Source: Rhodanobacter denitrificans (GTDB taxonomy: Bacteria; Pseudomonadota; Gammaproteobacteria; Xanthomonadales; Rhodanobacteraceae). Taken from it: a DNA stretch of 64,000 nt. The translations under genes were made by a program, and so were the position numbers. The notes under the pieces were generated by a model. That model saw nothing but the letters and a program-made list of their open reading frames with translations. It ran no database searches and was not told the origin of the DNA. Positions 1 to 7,356 of this stretch are shown in pieces. The stretch spans positions 7,638 to 71,637 of the forward strand of contig QFPO01000016.1 in NCBI GenBank assembly GCA_003241385.1, read 5' to 3'. How positions within the stretch are numbered: position 1 is the stretch's first letter; the number at the start of each line of letters is the position of its first letter.

Positions 1-85
1 GACCTCCTGCTCGGTGTTCCGTCCGGTCGGCGACGGCTGGTGCGAGCGCGACCAGCGCCAGCTTTCGCTGGACAGGACGCACTGA
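1..85 (+). CDS. C-terminal end of an unidentified gene (partial)
   Basis: The first 82 bases are open in one frame (first full codon at base 2) and end at TGA 83-85, giving a 27-residue tail that ends LSLDRTH. The rest of the gene lies outside the window, so no function can be given. The tail contains two Cys and two Trp/Phe-type positions and no low-complexity stretch, which fits a real C-terminus, but another frame is also open here. The stop lies 78 bases before the tRNA-Leu gene. Confidence 0.4.
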   Translation, partial: TSCSVFRPVGDGWCERDQRQLSLDRTH

Positions 86-97
86 ACGCGATTGCCT

Positions 98-103
98 TAT
101 ACT
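98..103 (+). promoter_or_regulatory. Putative -10 element for tRNA-Leu
   Basis: TATACT (5 of 6 matches to TATAAT) lies 60 bases before the tRNA 5' end, just after the upstream stop codon. No convincing -35 hexamer is seen 16-18 bases upstream. The assignment rests on the -10 match and its position. Confidence 0.4.
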
Positions 104-163
104 CGCGCCCGCTGCGCGCCGCCCCGGTTTGCCGGACGGCGGCGACGCGACACGACCGCTCAT

Positions 164-483
164 GCCCGAGTGGTGGAATTGGTAGACGCAGAGGACTCAG
201 ACCAATTTGAGCCCTCGGGGGGAAACCCCTGAGGTGAAGCCCGTCAAACTCGGCGGAGGCCCTGGACGCGACGCGTCCGCGCTGGTGCCGAGCCAAGCCC
301 CGCCGCCGGCCACGGTGCGGGGAAGGTGTAGAGAGCAGACGGCGGGCACCTAAGGCTGCAAGGCTAAGGTGAAGGCGTGCTCCAGACCACGAACGATGCC
401 TACGGCATCGGCGGCGAAAGCCGAAGTGGGAAGAAAATCCTCCGCCGCAAGGCTTGTCGGTTCGAGTCCGACCTCGGGCACCA
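164..483 (+). tRNA. tRNA-Leu(CAA), interrupted by a group I intron
   Basis: Exon 1 is 164-198 and exon 2 is 434-483; joined they give an 85-nt class II tRNA with encoded CCA (481-483). The acceptor stem GCCCGAG (164-170) pairs fully with CTCGGGC (473-479). The anticodon stem GAGGA (191-195) pairs with TCCTC (438-442), leaving the 7-nt loop CU-CAA-AA after splicing, so the anticodon is CAA (codon UUG). The T arm is GTCGG-TTCGAGT-CCGAC, and a long variable arm typical of tRNA-Leu is present. The intron sits after C34, the first anticodon base, so the unspliced RNA cannot be charged or decode normally. Protein-like frames over this locus are artefacts. Confidence 0.93.
199..433 (+). ncRNA. Group I intron (IC3-like, 235 nt) in tRNA-Leu(CAA)
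   Basis: The intron lies in the anticodon loop at the site used by cyanobacterial tRNA-Leu(UAA) introns. P1 pairs exon bases 191-198 with the guide at 209-216 with one A-C mismatch, which I recall as also present in the Anabaena intron. The core segments GCCGAGCCAAGCC, GGAAGGUGUAGAGAGCAGAC and AAGGUGAAGGCGUGCUCC match the order and spacing of the conserved P3-P8 core. GAGCA pairs with UGCUC as P7, which holds the guanosine site. The intron ends in G433 (omega G). The UUU at 206-208 can pair with the AAA that starts exon 2 (P10). No homing-endonuclease frame is present, so it is probably a self-splicing, immobile intron. Unusually, the 5' splice-site pair is C198-G209 rather than U-G. Confidence 0.9.
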
Positions 484-490
484 TCTCTGG

Positions 491-520
491 AACGCTCCGC
501 TTGTGCGGGGCGTTTTTTTT
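491..520 (+). terminator. Intrinsic terminator of tRNA-Leu
   Basis: The hairpin AACGC(T)CCGC / GCGG(G)GCGTT with loop TTGT is followed by a run of eight T. It starts 8 bases after the tRNA CCA, a canonical position and form. Confidence 0.85.
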
Positions 521-589
521 GTTCTGGTTCGGTGTGCGGGATTGCGCGGTTTCGATTCTTGTTCGGTGTCGGCTTTCGGCTTCGGGCGA

Positions 590-903
590 TCTGAGGCACG
601 TGAGTTTCGATGTCGATGCTGGTCTTGACCTGACCTTTCGAGGCTTCGATCGTCTAGAACTCTCAAGAAAAAAGATTGAGAGTAAGAGCTTCCGCTCGCT
701 GCGCGAACGGGTGACTTTTTTCTTGGAAAAAGTCACCAAAACCGCCTGCGCTGACGCGAGCCCACGCGGCTGCGCCGCGCCGGTCCCCTGCGCTTCTCGG
801 TCGCCCAGGCACGCTGCCCCAACTCGCTGTCGCTCAGACACGGGGCAGCTCTTCGGCCTGGGCGACCTGCGATGCTCGGCTCGCTTTAGGCGCACCAACG
901 GCC
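590..903 (+). repeat. Dispersed modular repeat, copy A (short form)
   Basis: From CTGAGGCACGTGAG to the CACCAACGGCC segment this DNA matches the reverse complement of 31862-32223 along its length, and its middle matches 63815-64000. Shared blocks are GACCTTTCGAGNCTTCGATC, GCAAGAGCTTCCGCTCGCTG-type sequence (here GTAAGAGC), and CTGCCCC(A/G)ACTCGCTG followed by GGGGCAGCTCTTCGG. A long inverted repeat (GGTGACTTTTT / AAAAAGTCACC) sits at about 711-738 with a 6-base loop. Copies B and C carry 75-100 extra bases in that loop. Translations of this element are Arg/Ser-rich and frame-independent, so I treat it as non-coding. Confidence 0.8.
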
Positions 904-930
904 AAGAGCAAGGGCAACAGCAAGAGCCAC

Positions 931-1048
931 AGCTACAGCTACAGCTACAGCTACAGCTACAGCTACAGCGAGAGCAGGAGCAGGAGCAGGAGCACGAGCA
1001 GTAGCGGGGGCGTGTGGCGCGGACGAGGTCGAGGTCGAGGTCGAGGTC
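931..1048 (+). repeat. Three adjoining hexanucleotide tandem tracts
   Basis: (AGCTAC)x6 at 931-966 is followed by an (AGCAGG)-type tract at about 973-996 and by (GAGGTC)x4 at 1025-1048. All have a 6-base period, so length changes would preserve a reading frame, but no credible gene covers them. The tracts follow directly on repeat copy A. A degraded version of the same arrangement borders copy B near 31820-31860. Confidence 0.85.
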
Positions 1049-1175
1049 GGGCAGAGGTCAATTCTTGCGGGTGTGAAACAACTTTTTGCGCCGGATGCGC
1101 CTGGGCGTCGTGCTGGTTGTTCCGTACCGTCGCGCATCGACGCGTGGTGCGCGCCCGCGAGCGGCGGTGCGTGGC

Positions 1176-1181
1176 TACAAT
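1176..1181 (+). promoter_or_regulatory. Putative -10 element for fabV
   Basis: TACAAT within GGCTACAATG lies 55 bases before the fabV GTG. The same GCTACAATG string precedes the sigma-factor gene at 21102-21110. No clear -35 hexamer is visible, so this is a -10 match only. Confidence 0.4.
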
Positions 1182-1236
1182 GCCCGCCTCCGCGCGCCGG
1201 ACCGGCTGCGCCTTTCCATCGACATCCGAGGTTCCC

Positions 1237-2454
1237 GTGGTCATACACCCCCGAATTCGCGGCTTCATCTGCACGACGACCCATCCGGAAGGCTGCGCCA
1301 GGAACGTCCTGGAGCAGATCCGCGCGGTGCAGGCCGCCGGTCCGCACGAGGGCGGTCCCAAGCGCGTGCTGGTGATCGGCGCGTCGACCGGCTACGGCCT
1401 GGCCGCGCGCATCACCGCCGCGTTCGGCTACGGCGCCGCGACGCTGGGCGTGTTCTTCGAGAAGCCGGGCGCCGAGAAGAAGCCCGGGACGGCCGGCTGG
1501 TACAACTCCGCCGCGTTCGATCGCTACGCCAAGGAAGCGGGCCTGTTCAGCCGCGCGATCAACGGCGATGCGTATTCCGACGAGGTGCGCGATCAGGCGA
1601 TCGAGATCATCCGCAACGAGATGGGCGGCCCGATCGACCTGGTCGTCTATTCGCTGGCCTCGCCGGTGCGTCGCCTGCCCGACACCGGCGAGATCAAACG
1701 CTCATCGCTGAAGCCGATCGGCGCGAGCTACCGCACGACCGCGGTCGACACCAATCGCGACCAGATCATCGAGACCGAGGTCGAGCCGGCGACGCCCGAG
1801 GAGGTCGCCGACACGATCCGCGTGATGGGCGGCGAGGACTGGGAACTGTGGATCGACGCGCTCGCGCGCGCCGGCGTGCTCGCGCCCGACGCCAAATCGG
1901 TCGCCTTCAGCTACATCGGCACCGAGATCACCTGGCCGATCTACTGGCACGGTGCGCTCGGCAAGGCCAAGGAGGATCTCGACCGCGCCGCGCATGCGAT
2001 CGACGCGCGGCTCGGCGCCGGCGGCGGCCAGGCCAACGTCGCGGTGCTGAAGTCGGTCGTGACCCAGGCCAGCGCGGCGATCCCGGTCATGCCGCTGTAC
2101 ATCGCGCTGGTGTTCCGCCTGATGAAGGACCGCGGCCTGCACGAGGAGCCGATCGACCAGGCCGAGCGCCTGTTTCGCGAGCACCTCTACGCGACGCAGC
2201 CGCCGCCGCTGGACGAGGCCGGCCGCATGCGCCTGGACGATCTCGAACTGCGCGAGGACGTGCAGCGCGCCTGCCGCGAACTGTGGCCGCAGGTGACGAC
2301 CGAGAACCTGTTCGAGCTGACCGACTACGCGGCCTACAAGCAGGCATTCCTGAAGCTGTTCGGCTTCGGCCGCGACGACGTCGACTACGACGCCGACGTC
2401 GATCCGCGCGTCGATTTCGACGTCATCGACACCACGCGCGCGACCGCCGATTGA
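1237..2454 (+). CDS. fabV: Enoyl-[ACP]/trans-2-enoyl-CoA reductase FabV
   Basis: FabV carries out the last, NADH-dependent reduction of the fatty-acid elongation cycle in the cytoplasm. It is the FabI-alternative enoyl reductase known for low triclosan sensitivity. I chose GTG 1237 because the protein then begins VVIHPRIRGFICTTTHPEGC, the family's conserved N-terminus. The result is 405 aa, the usual length; the frame is open further upstream but that part is Arg-rich and non-conserved. A dinucleotide-binding segment GASTGYGLAARI lies near residues 45-57. The active-site Tyr-x8-Lys is Y236...K245 within YWHGALGKAK. The gene stands alone between the tandem repeats and a PP2C gene. A strong GC hairpin follows the stop. 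Confidence 0.93.
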   Translation: MVIHPRIRGFICTTTHPEGCARNVLEQIRAVQAAGPHEGGPKRVLVIGASTGYGLAARITAAFGYGAATLGVFFEKPGAEKKPGTAGWYNSAAFDRYAKEAGLFSRAINGDAYSDEVRDQAIEIIRNEMGGPIDLVVYSLASPVRRLPDTGEIKRSSLKPIGASYRTTAVDTNRDQIIETEVEPATPEEVADTIRVMGGEDWELWIDALARAGVLAPDAKSVAFSYIGTEITWPIYWHGALGKAKEDLDRAAHAIDARLGAGGGQANVAVLKSVVTQASAAIPVMPLYIALVFRLMKDRGLHEEPIDQAERLFREHLYATQPPPLDEAGRMRLDDLELREDVQRACRELWPQVTTENLFELTDYAAYKQAFLKLFGFGRDDVDYDADVDPRVDFDVIDTTRATAD

Positions 2455-2463
2455 ACGGCACCC

Positions 2464-2502
2464 GACCCGCGCGCGACGGCCGACGCCGTCCGCGCGCGGG
2501 TC
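2464..2502. repeat. Long GC inverted repeat after fabV
   Basis: GACCCGCGCGCG-ACGG pairs with CCGTCCGCGCGCGGGTC, with one bulged base and a 6-base loop. It starts 10 bases after the fabV stop. No T tract follows, so it is either a transcript-end stabiliser or an atypical terminator. The rest of 2455-2760 holds nothing else I can assign. Confidence 0.6.
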
Positions 2503-2760
2503 GCTGCGGCGCACGAATCGTGTCGCTGCACGCATTCGCGGCGCTGCGGCGATGTCGGCGTCGTACCGGCGCACCAATCGCTGCGGCGCAGCGGTGAACG
2601 CAGGCCGTACGTGACGATTCGTGCGGGAGTCGCCGCAAACTTTCATGCTATCTTTCGGACGCCGGCCGGGGGCCGGCCGCGACCTCGCAAGGACGGCCCG
2701 ACGGTCTTCTTGGCGACATTCTCTCGACCGCTCCTCCCGGGATCTTGACATGGCGTGCGC

Positions 2761-3465
2761 ATGATCGAGTTCGGACACAGCACCCACGTCGGCTTGCGCC
2801 GGGAACACAACGAAGACACCTACTACGCCGATGCCGATCTCGGCCTGTGGCTGGTAGCCGACGGCATGGGTGGGCACGAGCACGGCGAAGTCGCCAGTTC
2901 GATCGCGCGCGACACGCTCGTGCAGCAGATCGGCCAGGGTACGCCGCTGGTACGCGCGATCCAGATCGCCGACGAGGAGATCATCCGCCACTCGACGCGC
3001 CGCTCCGAGGCGCTGCCGATGGGCACGACCGTGGCGGTGCTGCGGCTCGGCGGCGAGACCGACTACGAGGTGGCCTGGGTCGGCGACAGCCGCGTCTACC
3101 TCTGGAGCCAGAGTCTGCGCCAGGTCTCGCAGGACCACTCCTACGTGCAGGAGCTGATCGACCAGGGCGCGATCACCAGCGAGCAGGCGCGCCGCCATCC
3201 GCACCGCAATGTCGTCACGCAGGCGCTCGGTGTGACCGACCCGCAGTCGCTGCGCGTCGAATCGGTGCGCGGCCGGCTCGATCCCGGCATGCAGTTGCTG
3301 CTGTGCAGCGACGGCCTGACCGAGGAAGTCGACGATACGCAGATCGCCGCGATCCTCGCACGCACCGATCTGTCGGCGCAGGAATGCGTCGACCATCTGA
3401 TCCTCGCCGCGCTCGAAGGCGGCGGCTCGGACAACGTCACGGTGATCCTGGTCCGGCGCCGCTGA
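2761..3465 (+). CDS. PP2C-family Ser/Thr protein phosphatase (PrpC/Stp-like)
   Basis: A single-domain PP2C (PPM) phosphatase of 234 aa, the length of bacterial Stp/PrpC enzymes, which use two or more metal ions to dephosphorylate Ser/Thr residues. Metal-binding motifs appear in order: HNED near residue 18-21, VADGMGGHEHGE near 32-43, GDSR near 108, CSDGLTEEV near 185, and GGGSDNVTV near the end. There is no signal peptide or membrane segment, so it should be cytoplasmic. ATG 2761 is preferred over an in-frame GTG at 2755 because relatives begin with the conserved MIEFG. It converges on the arginine operon, with 5 bases between the two stops. The window encodes a Ser/Thr kinase at 22 kb, but that link is only a possibility. 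Confidence 0.9.
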   Translation: MIEFGHSTHVGLRREHNEDTYYADADLGLWLVADGMGGHEHGEVASSIARDTLVQQIGQGTPLVRAIQIADEEIIRHSTRRSEALPMGTTVAVLRLGGETDYEVAWVGDSRVYLWSQSLRQVSQDHSYVQELIDQGAITSEQARRHPHRNVVTQALGVTDPQSLRVESVRGRLDPGMQLLLCSDGLTEEVDDTQIAAILARTDLSAQECVDHLILAALEGGGSDNVTVILVRRR

Positions 3466-3470
3466 GGCGT

Positions 3471-4472
3471 TCAGCGCGGCAGCCAGCGATGCCAGCCGTC
3501 GGCGTCGAACACGATCCAGCGCCGACCCAGCCGTTCGATCTTCGCGTACAGCGGGCCGCTTGCGGCACCTGGCTGCAGCGTCAGCGTCCGCGCCTCGATC
3601 GTCAGCCGCCAGCCGAACGGCAGGGCCGAATCGATATCCGCCGGGCGATGCGCCGACAGATCCAGACGCCACCGCTCGACCGCAGCGCCCTCGCCTTCGG
3701 CGACGATCAGCAGCGCGTGCCGACCGAGCCGACGCCGATGCGGCGCAAATGGCAGCGTCAGCGGCCCTGACGATCCCTGCGTCGCCTGGCTCGTGTAGCG
3801 CTCCACCGCCGCGGCCATGCGCTCGAGCCGCCCGCGGCTCAGCGCGAGCTGGGTCCGGTAGGCGGCCAGCGCCTCGCGCTTGCGGCGCAGCGCGTGCGCG
3901 TCGAGCGCGAGCGCGAGGTCGGCCGCGTCGATCGCGCCGTGCACGACCGCGGCCAGACGCTGTGCCGGCGCCGGTCGGCCGCTGCGCCGGCCGATCCGGT
4001 CGAGCGCCACCGCCACCGCGCTGTGATCGGGATGGCGGTCGGCCCGCGACGGCCCGGCGATCCAGGTCGGGTCGAATGCCTCGATCACCGTCTGCAGCGT
4101 GCGCTCGAGCGCGTCGCCGCTCGCCAGCAGGGCGGTCAGGCCCTGATCGGGCAGACCGAGGAACTGCGTCGCCTCGGCCGCGACGCCGAGCGTCGCCAGC
4201 GCGATACGCGCTTCGTCGCGGCGGCGCGCGCCCCAGCGCCGGCGTGCGGCCGCGTCGATGCGCCAGCGCCGCTCGAGCCAGCGCTGCGGCCAGGGGTTGT
4301 CGTCGCCGTCGGTCACGAACACGACGCGCACGGCCGCGCCGGCGGCCTGCGCGGCCTGGATCAGGCCGCCCGCCGCCAGCGTCTCGTCGTCCGGATGCAC
4401 CGCGACGACCAGCACGCGGTCGCCGGCCGCGAAAGCCGGCGCACCGCCTGCGTTCGCGATCGCCGAGGTCAC
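3471..4472 (-). CDS. PIG-L family LmbE-like deacetylase, last gene of the arginine operon
   Basis: A 333-aa protein with the PIG-L/LmbE zinc-dependent N-deacetylase signature AVHPDDETLAAGG near residues 23-35, the later HPDHSAV metal-ligand motif, and GPSRADRHPDH. Family members remove N-acetyl groups from sugars or sugar-like substrates; nothing here identifies the substrate. The GTG start at 4472 lies 4 bases after the argH stop, so the gene is almost certainly cotranscribed with it. Longer reading-frame versions extend into argH and are Arg-rich shadow sequence. The C-terminal third (about residues 235-333) is an extra beta-rich region unlike the catalytic core. In related genera as I recall them, proB and proA follow argH, so this gene may be a local replacement. 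Confidence 0.85.
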   Translation of the reverse strand: MTSAIANAGGAPAFAAGDRVLVVAVHPDDETLAAGGLIQAAQAAGAAVRVVFVTDGDDNPWPQRWLERRWRIDAAARRRWGARRRDEARIALATLGVAAEATQFLGLPDQGLTALLASGDALERTLQTVIEAFDPTWIAGPSRADRHPDHSAVAVALDRIGRRSGRPAPAQRLAAVVHGAIDAADLALALDAHALRRKREALAAYRTQLALSRGRLERMAAAVERYTSQATQGSSGPLTLPFAPHRRRLGRHALLIVAEGEGAAVERWRLDLSAHRPADIDSALPFGWRLTIEARTLTLQPGAASGPLYAKIERLGRRWIVFDADGWHRWLPR

Positions 4473-4476
4473 GGCC

Positions 4477-5763
4477 TCAGCCGAGCGCGGCCAGCCGCTC
4501 GTGCAGCAGGTCCAGACGCAGATCGGCCGCCGCACCCGGCGACACGCGCGCGGCCAGGCTGGCCTCGGGCGTGCGCGCCGGATCGCCGGCAGCCGCTGCG
4601 GCGGCCCGATACGCGTCACGGAACGGCACGCCGGCTGCGGCCTGCTCGATCGCGACGTCGGTCGCGTACATCGCCGGCTCGATCGCCGCGCGCATCGCCG
4701 CCGCGTTCCACTCGAACCGCGCCAGCAGATCCGGCAGCAGGTTCAGCGCGCCGAGCCCGCGCGAGAAGCCGTGGAACAGCGAGCCCTTGCTGAACTGCAG
4801 GTCGCGCTGGTAGCCCGACGGCAGCGACAGCAGCTGCTCGATCTCGGTGCGTGCGGCGGCCACGGCCGCGTAGCTCGCGCGCATTAGCTCGACGACGTCG
4901 GGATTGCGCTTGTTCGGCATGATCGAGCTGCCGGTCGTGTACTCGCCCGGCAGCGTGACGAAGCCGAACTCCGCACTCGTGAACAGCGACAGGTCCCAGG
5001 CCAGGCGGCGCAGGTCGAGCACGGCCGCGCCGAGCGCGTCGAGTGCGGCGATCTCGTACTTGCCGCGCGAGAGCTGCGCATAGATCGGCGAGACCTGCAG
5101 CCGCGCGAAGCCGAGCACGCGCGTCGTCAGTTCGCGGTCGAGCGGCAGGTTGACGCCGTAGCCGGCGGCGGTGCCGAGCGGATTGGCGTCGATCCAGGCC
5201 AGCGTCTGGCGCGCGCGCTCGGCGTCGTCGATGAAGGCCTCGGCGAAGCCGGCGAACCACATCGCGGTCGAGGACACGACCGCGCGCTGGATGTGCGTAT
5301 AGCCCGGCAGCGGCAGCGCCTCGGCGGCGGCGCGGCGCAGGCAGACCTCGGCCGCCTCGCGGCAGGTCGCCGCGAGCTCGCCGAGGCGCTGCTTGAGCCA
5401 CAGCCGCGTCGCGACCAGGATCTGGTCGTTGCGGCTGCGGCCGGTGTGGACGCGCCGGCCGGCGTCGCCGAGCCGCTCGGTCAGGCGCGCCTCGATCGCC
5501 GAGTGGCCGTCCTCATAGCGCTCGTCGAGCACGAAGTCGCCGGTGTGGAAATCGGCCGCGAGCGTGTCGAGCTCGCGCAGCAGGGCCCCGCTCTCCTCGG
5601 CCGAGACGACGCCGATCGAGGCCAGGCCTTCCACGTGCGCCTTGCTGGCCGCGATGTCCTGCAGGAAGAACTCGCGGTCGAGCACGACGTCGTCGCCGGC
5701 GAGGAAGCGCATGATGCGCTCGTCGGTACGCGTGCCGGCCTTCTGCCACAACAAATCGCTCAT
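4477..5763 (-). CDS. argH: Argininosuccinate lyase
   Basis: Catalyses the last step of arginine synthesis, splitting argininosuccinate into arginine and fumarate in the cytoplasm. The 428-aa product has the fumarase/aspartase-superfamily signature GSSIMPNKRNP near residue 275, which carries the catalytic-loop Ser. TGRSRNDQ, typical of argininosuccinate lyases, lies near residue 100. ATG 5763 gives the expected N-terminus MSDLLWQKAG; an upstream extension is shadow sequence. It follows argC by 46 bases and is followed 4 bases later by the PIG-L gene, in the long minus-strand arginine operon. Confidence 0.95.
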   Translation of the reverse strand: MSDLLWQKAGTRTDERIMRFLAGDDVVLDREFFLQDIAASKAHVEGLASIGVVSAEESGALLRELDTLAADFHTGDFVLDERYEDGHSAIEARLTERLGDAGRRVHTGRSRNDQILVATRLWLKQRLGELAATCREAAEVCLRRAAAEALPLPGYTHIQRAVVSSTAMWFAGFAEAFIDDAERARQTLAWIDANPLGTAAGYGVNLPLDRELTTRVLGFARLQVSPIYAQLSRGKYEIAALDALGAAVLDLRRLAWDLSLFTSAEFGFVTLPGEYTTGSSIMPNKRNPDVVELMRASYAAVAAARTEIEQLLSLPSGYQRDLQFSKGSLFHGFSRGLGALNLLPDLLARFEWNAAAMRAAIEPAMYATDVAIEQAAAGVPFRDAYRAAAAAAGDPARTPEASLAARVSPGAAADLRLDLLHERLAALG

Positions 5764-5809
5764 CGTCGACTCTCCACGGATTTCGATGGCGCCGCCGCGG
5801 CGGCGCCGT

Positions 5810-6760
5810 TCAACGCACGATGCCTTCGAACTCGTCGAGGCCGAGCGCCTGGTTGAGGTTCTGCAGTGCCTGCGTCGCGGCACCCTTGAGCAGGTTGTCG
5901 AGCGTCGCGACGACGACGACGCGGCGCCCGCCCGGCGCGACCGCGAATCCGCCGATCTCGACCTCGTGGCGATGCGCGATCGCGCTGACCCACGGCGCCT
6001 CGTCGACGACGCGCAGCAGCGGCTCGCCGGCGTAGCGTTCGGCGTAGCGCGCGCGGACCGCCTCGCGCGTCATCGGCTCGCGCAGCCACAGGTTGACCGT
6101 CATCGTGATGCCGCGAAAATGCGGTGCGACGTGCGGCATGAACTCGACCGGCACGCCGAGCTGGCGCGACACCTCGCGCTCGTGGACGTGGTCGACCAGT
6201 GCGTACGGCATCAGATTGTCGCGCAGCTTGTCCGGGTCGTTGCGGTCCGACGGCGTGGTGCCGGCGCCCGAATAGCCCGACACGCCGAAACACTGCGGCG
6301 GTCCGGCGAGCTCGTCGAGCAGCGGCGCGATCGCCAGCTGCATCGCGGTCGCATAGCAGCCCGGGTTGGCGATGCGGCGCTCGCCGCGATAGCGCGTGCG
6401 CGTCAGCTCCGGCAGGCCATAGTACCAGGCCGCGTCGAAGCGATGATCGGCCGACAGGTCGACGATCAGCGTCTGCGGCGCCGCAGCGTCGATCGCCGCG
6501 ACCAGTTCGCCGGACTTGCCGTTCGGCAGCGCCAGCACGACCGCATCGGCGCCCTTGGCGGCGACCGCGTCGTGCTCGAGCCGCTCGTAGCGCAGTGCGC
6601 CGGTATACGCACGGACGTGATCGGCGACGCTCTGGCCGGCCAGTTCGCGCGAGGACACGAACGCCAGCTCCAGATGCGGATGGCCGGCGATCAGCGCGAT
6701 CAGCTCGGCTCCGGTGTGACCGCGTGCGCCGACGATGCCGACGCTGTGGATCGAAGTCAT
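5810..6760 (-). CDS. argC: N-acetyl-gamma-glutamyl-phosphate reductase
   Basis: Third step of arginine synthesis: NADPH-dependent reduction of N-acetylglutamyl phosphate to the semialdehyde. The 316-aa product starts MTSIHSVGIVGARGHTGAEL, a glycine-rich NADP-binding fold. It carries the catalytic Cys in NPGCYATAMQ near residue 145 and the conserved HVAPHFRGI segment. ATG 6760 overlaps the stop of the preceding acetyltransferase gene by 4 bases, implying translational coupling. A longer frame upstream belongs to the neighbouring gene's shadow. Confidence 0.95.
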   Translation of the reverse strand: MTSIHSVGIVGARGHTGAELIALIAGHPHLELAFVSSRELAGQSVADHVRAYTGALRYERLEHDAVAAKGADAVVLALPNGKSGELVAAIDAAAPQTLIVDLSADHRFDAAWYYGLPELTRTRYRGERRIANPGCYATAMQLAIAPLLDELAGPPQCFGVSGYSGAGTTPSDRNDPDKLRDNLMPYALVDHVHEREVSRQLGVPVEFMPHVAPHFRGITMTVNLWLREPMTREAVRARYAERYAGEPLLRVVDEAPWVSAIAHRHEVEIGGFAVAPGGRRVVVVATLDNLLKGAATQALQNLNQALGLDEFEGIVR

Positions 6761-7353
6761 GCGGAACGCTCCAGCCGGAACTTCAGGTGGCGGCGTACCG
6801 CCGGCCATTCCGGTTCGATGATCGAGAATACGACGGTATCGCGCAGACTGCCGTCGGCCAGCGTCTGATGGCTGCGCAGCACGCCTTCCTGCCGCGCGCC
6901 GAGCCGCGCGATCGCCTCGCGCGAGCGGTGGTTGAACCAGTGCGTGCGGAACTCGACGCGCACGCAGCGCAGCGTGTCGAACGCGTGCCGCAACAGCAGC
7001 AGCTTGGTCTCGGTATTGACGGCCGTGCGCTGCACGCGCGCCGCATACCAGGTGTAGCCGATCTCGAGCCGGCGGTGGCGGCCGTCCGCGTTGCAGATCG
7101 CGGTATGACCGACCACCGTGCCGTCGGCGCGCAGCCGCACCGCGAACGGCAGCGCCGTGCCCTGCGCCTGCTGCTCGATGAAGCCCGCGACATAGGCCGC
7201 GACCTCATCGGGCGCCGGCACGCTGGTGTACCAGAGCCGGTGCAGCTCGCCGTCGGCGGCCGCCGCCGCGAGCGCATCGGCGTGGCCGGCATGCAGCGGC
7301 TCGAGCACGACGTGCTCGCCTTCGAGCACGAGCGGCGTCAGGAACGCGTCCAT
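6757..7353 (-). CDS. GNAT-family N-acetyltransferase (RimJ/RimL type) in the arginine operon
   Basis: A 198-aa protein resembling RimJ/RimL-type GNAT enzymes, which transfer acetyl from acetyl-CoA to an amine. The central segment AVRLRADGTVVGHTAI followed by RRLEIGYTWYAA and the run AVNTETKLLLLRHAFDTL form the usual beta4-beta5/alpha acetyl-CoA region; VEFRTHWFNHRSREAIARLG is the typical C-terminal part. It starts 3 bases after the NAGS/kinase stop and overlaps argC by 4 bases, so it is part of the operon. It is not the N-acetylglutamate synthase, which is fused to the kinase here. A role in the pathway is plausible from position but not shown by sequence. Confidence 0.85.
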   Translation of the reverse strand: MDAFLTPLVLEGEHVVLEPLHAGHADALAAAAADGELHRLWYTSVPAPDEVAAYVAGFIEQQAQGTALPFAVRLRADGTVVGHTAICNADGRHRRLEIGYTWYAARVQRTAVNTETKLLLLRHAFDTLRCVRVEFRTHWFNHRSREAIARLGARQEGVLRSHQTLADGSLRDTVVFSIIEPEWPAVRRHLKFRLERSA

Positions 7354-7356
7354 CGC

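Noticed and set aside
350..898. Protein-like frames over the tRNA-Leu/intron locus
   Set aside because: They are read through tRNA, intron and terminator sequence; the antisense product with EVGLEPTSL text is a familiar artefact of tRNA genes.
590..903. Repeat copy A as an insertion sequence
   Set aside because: No transposase frame, no terminal inverted repeats and no target duplication can be seen.
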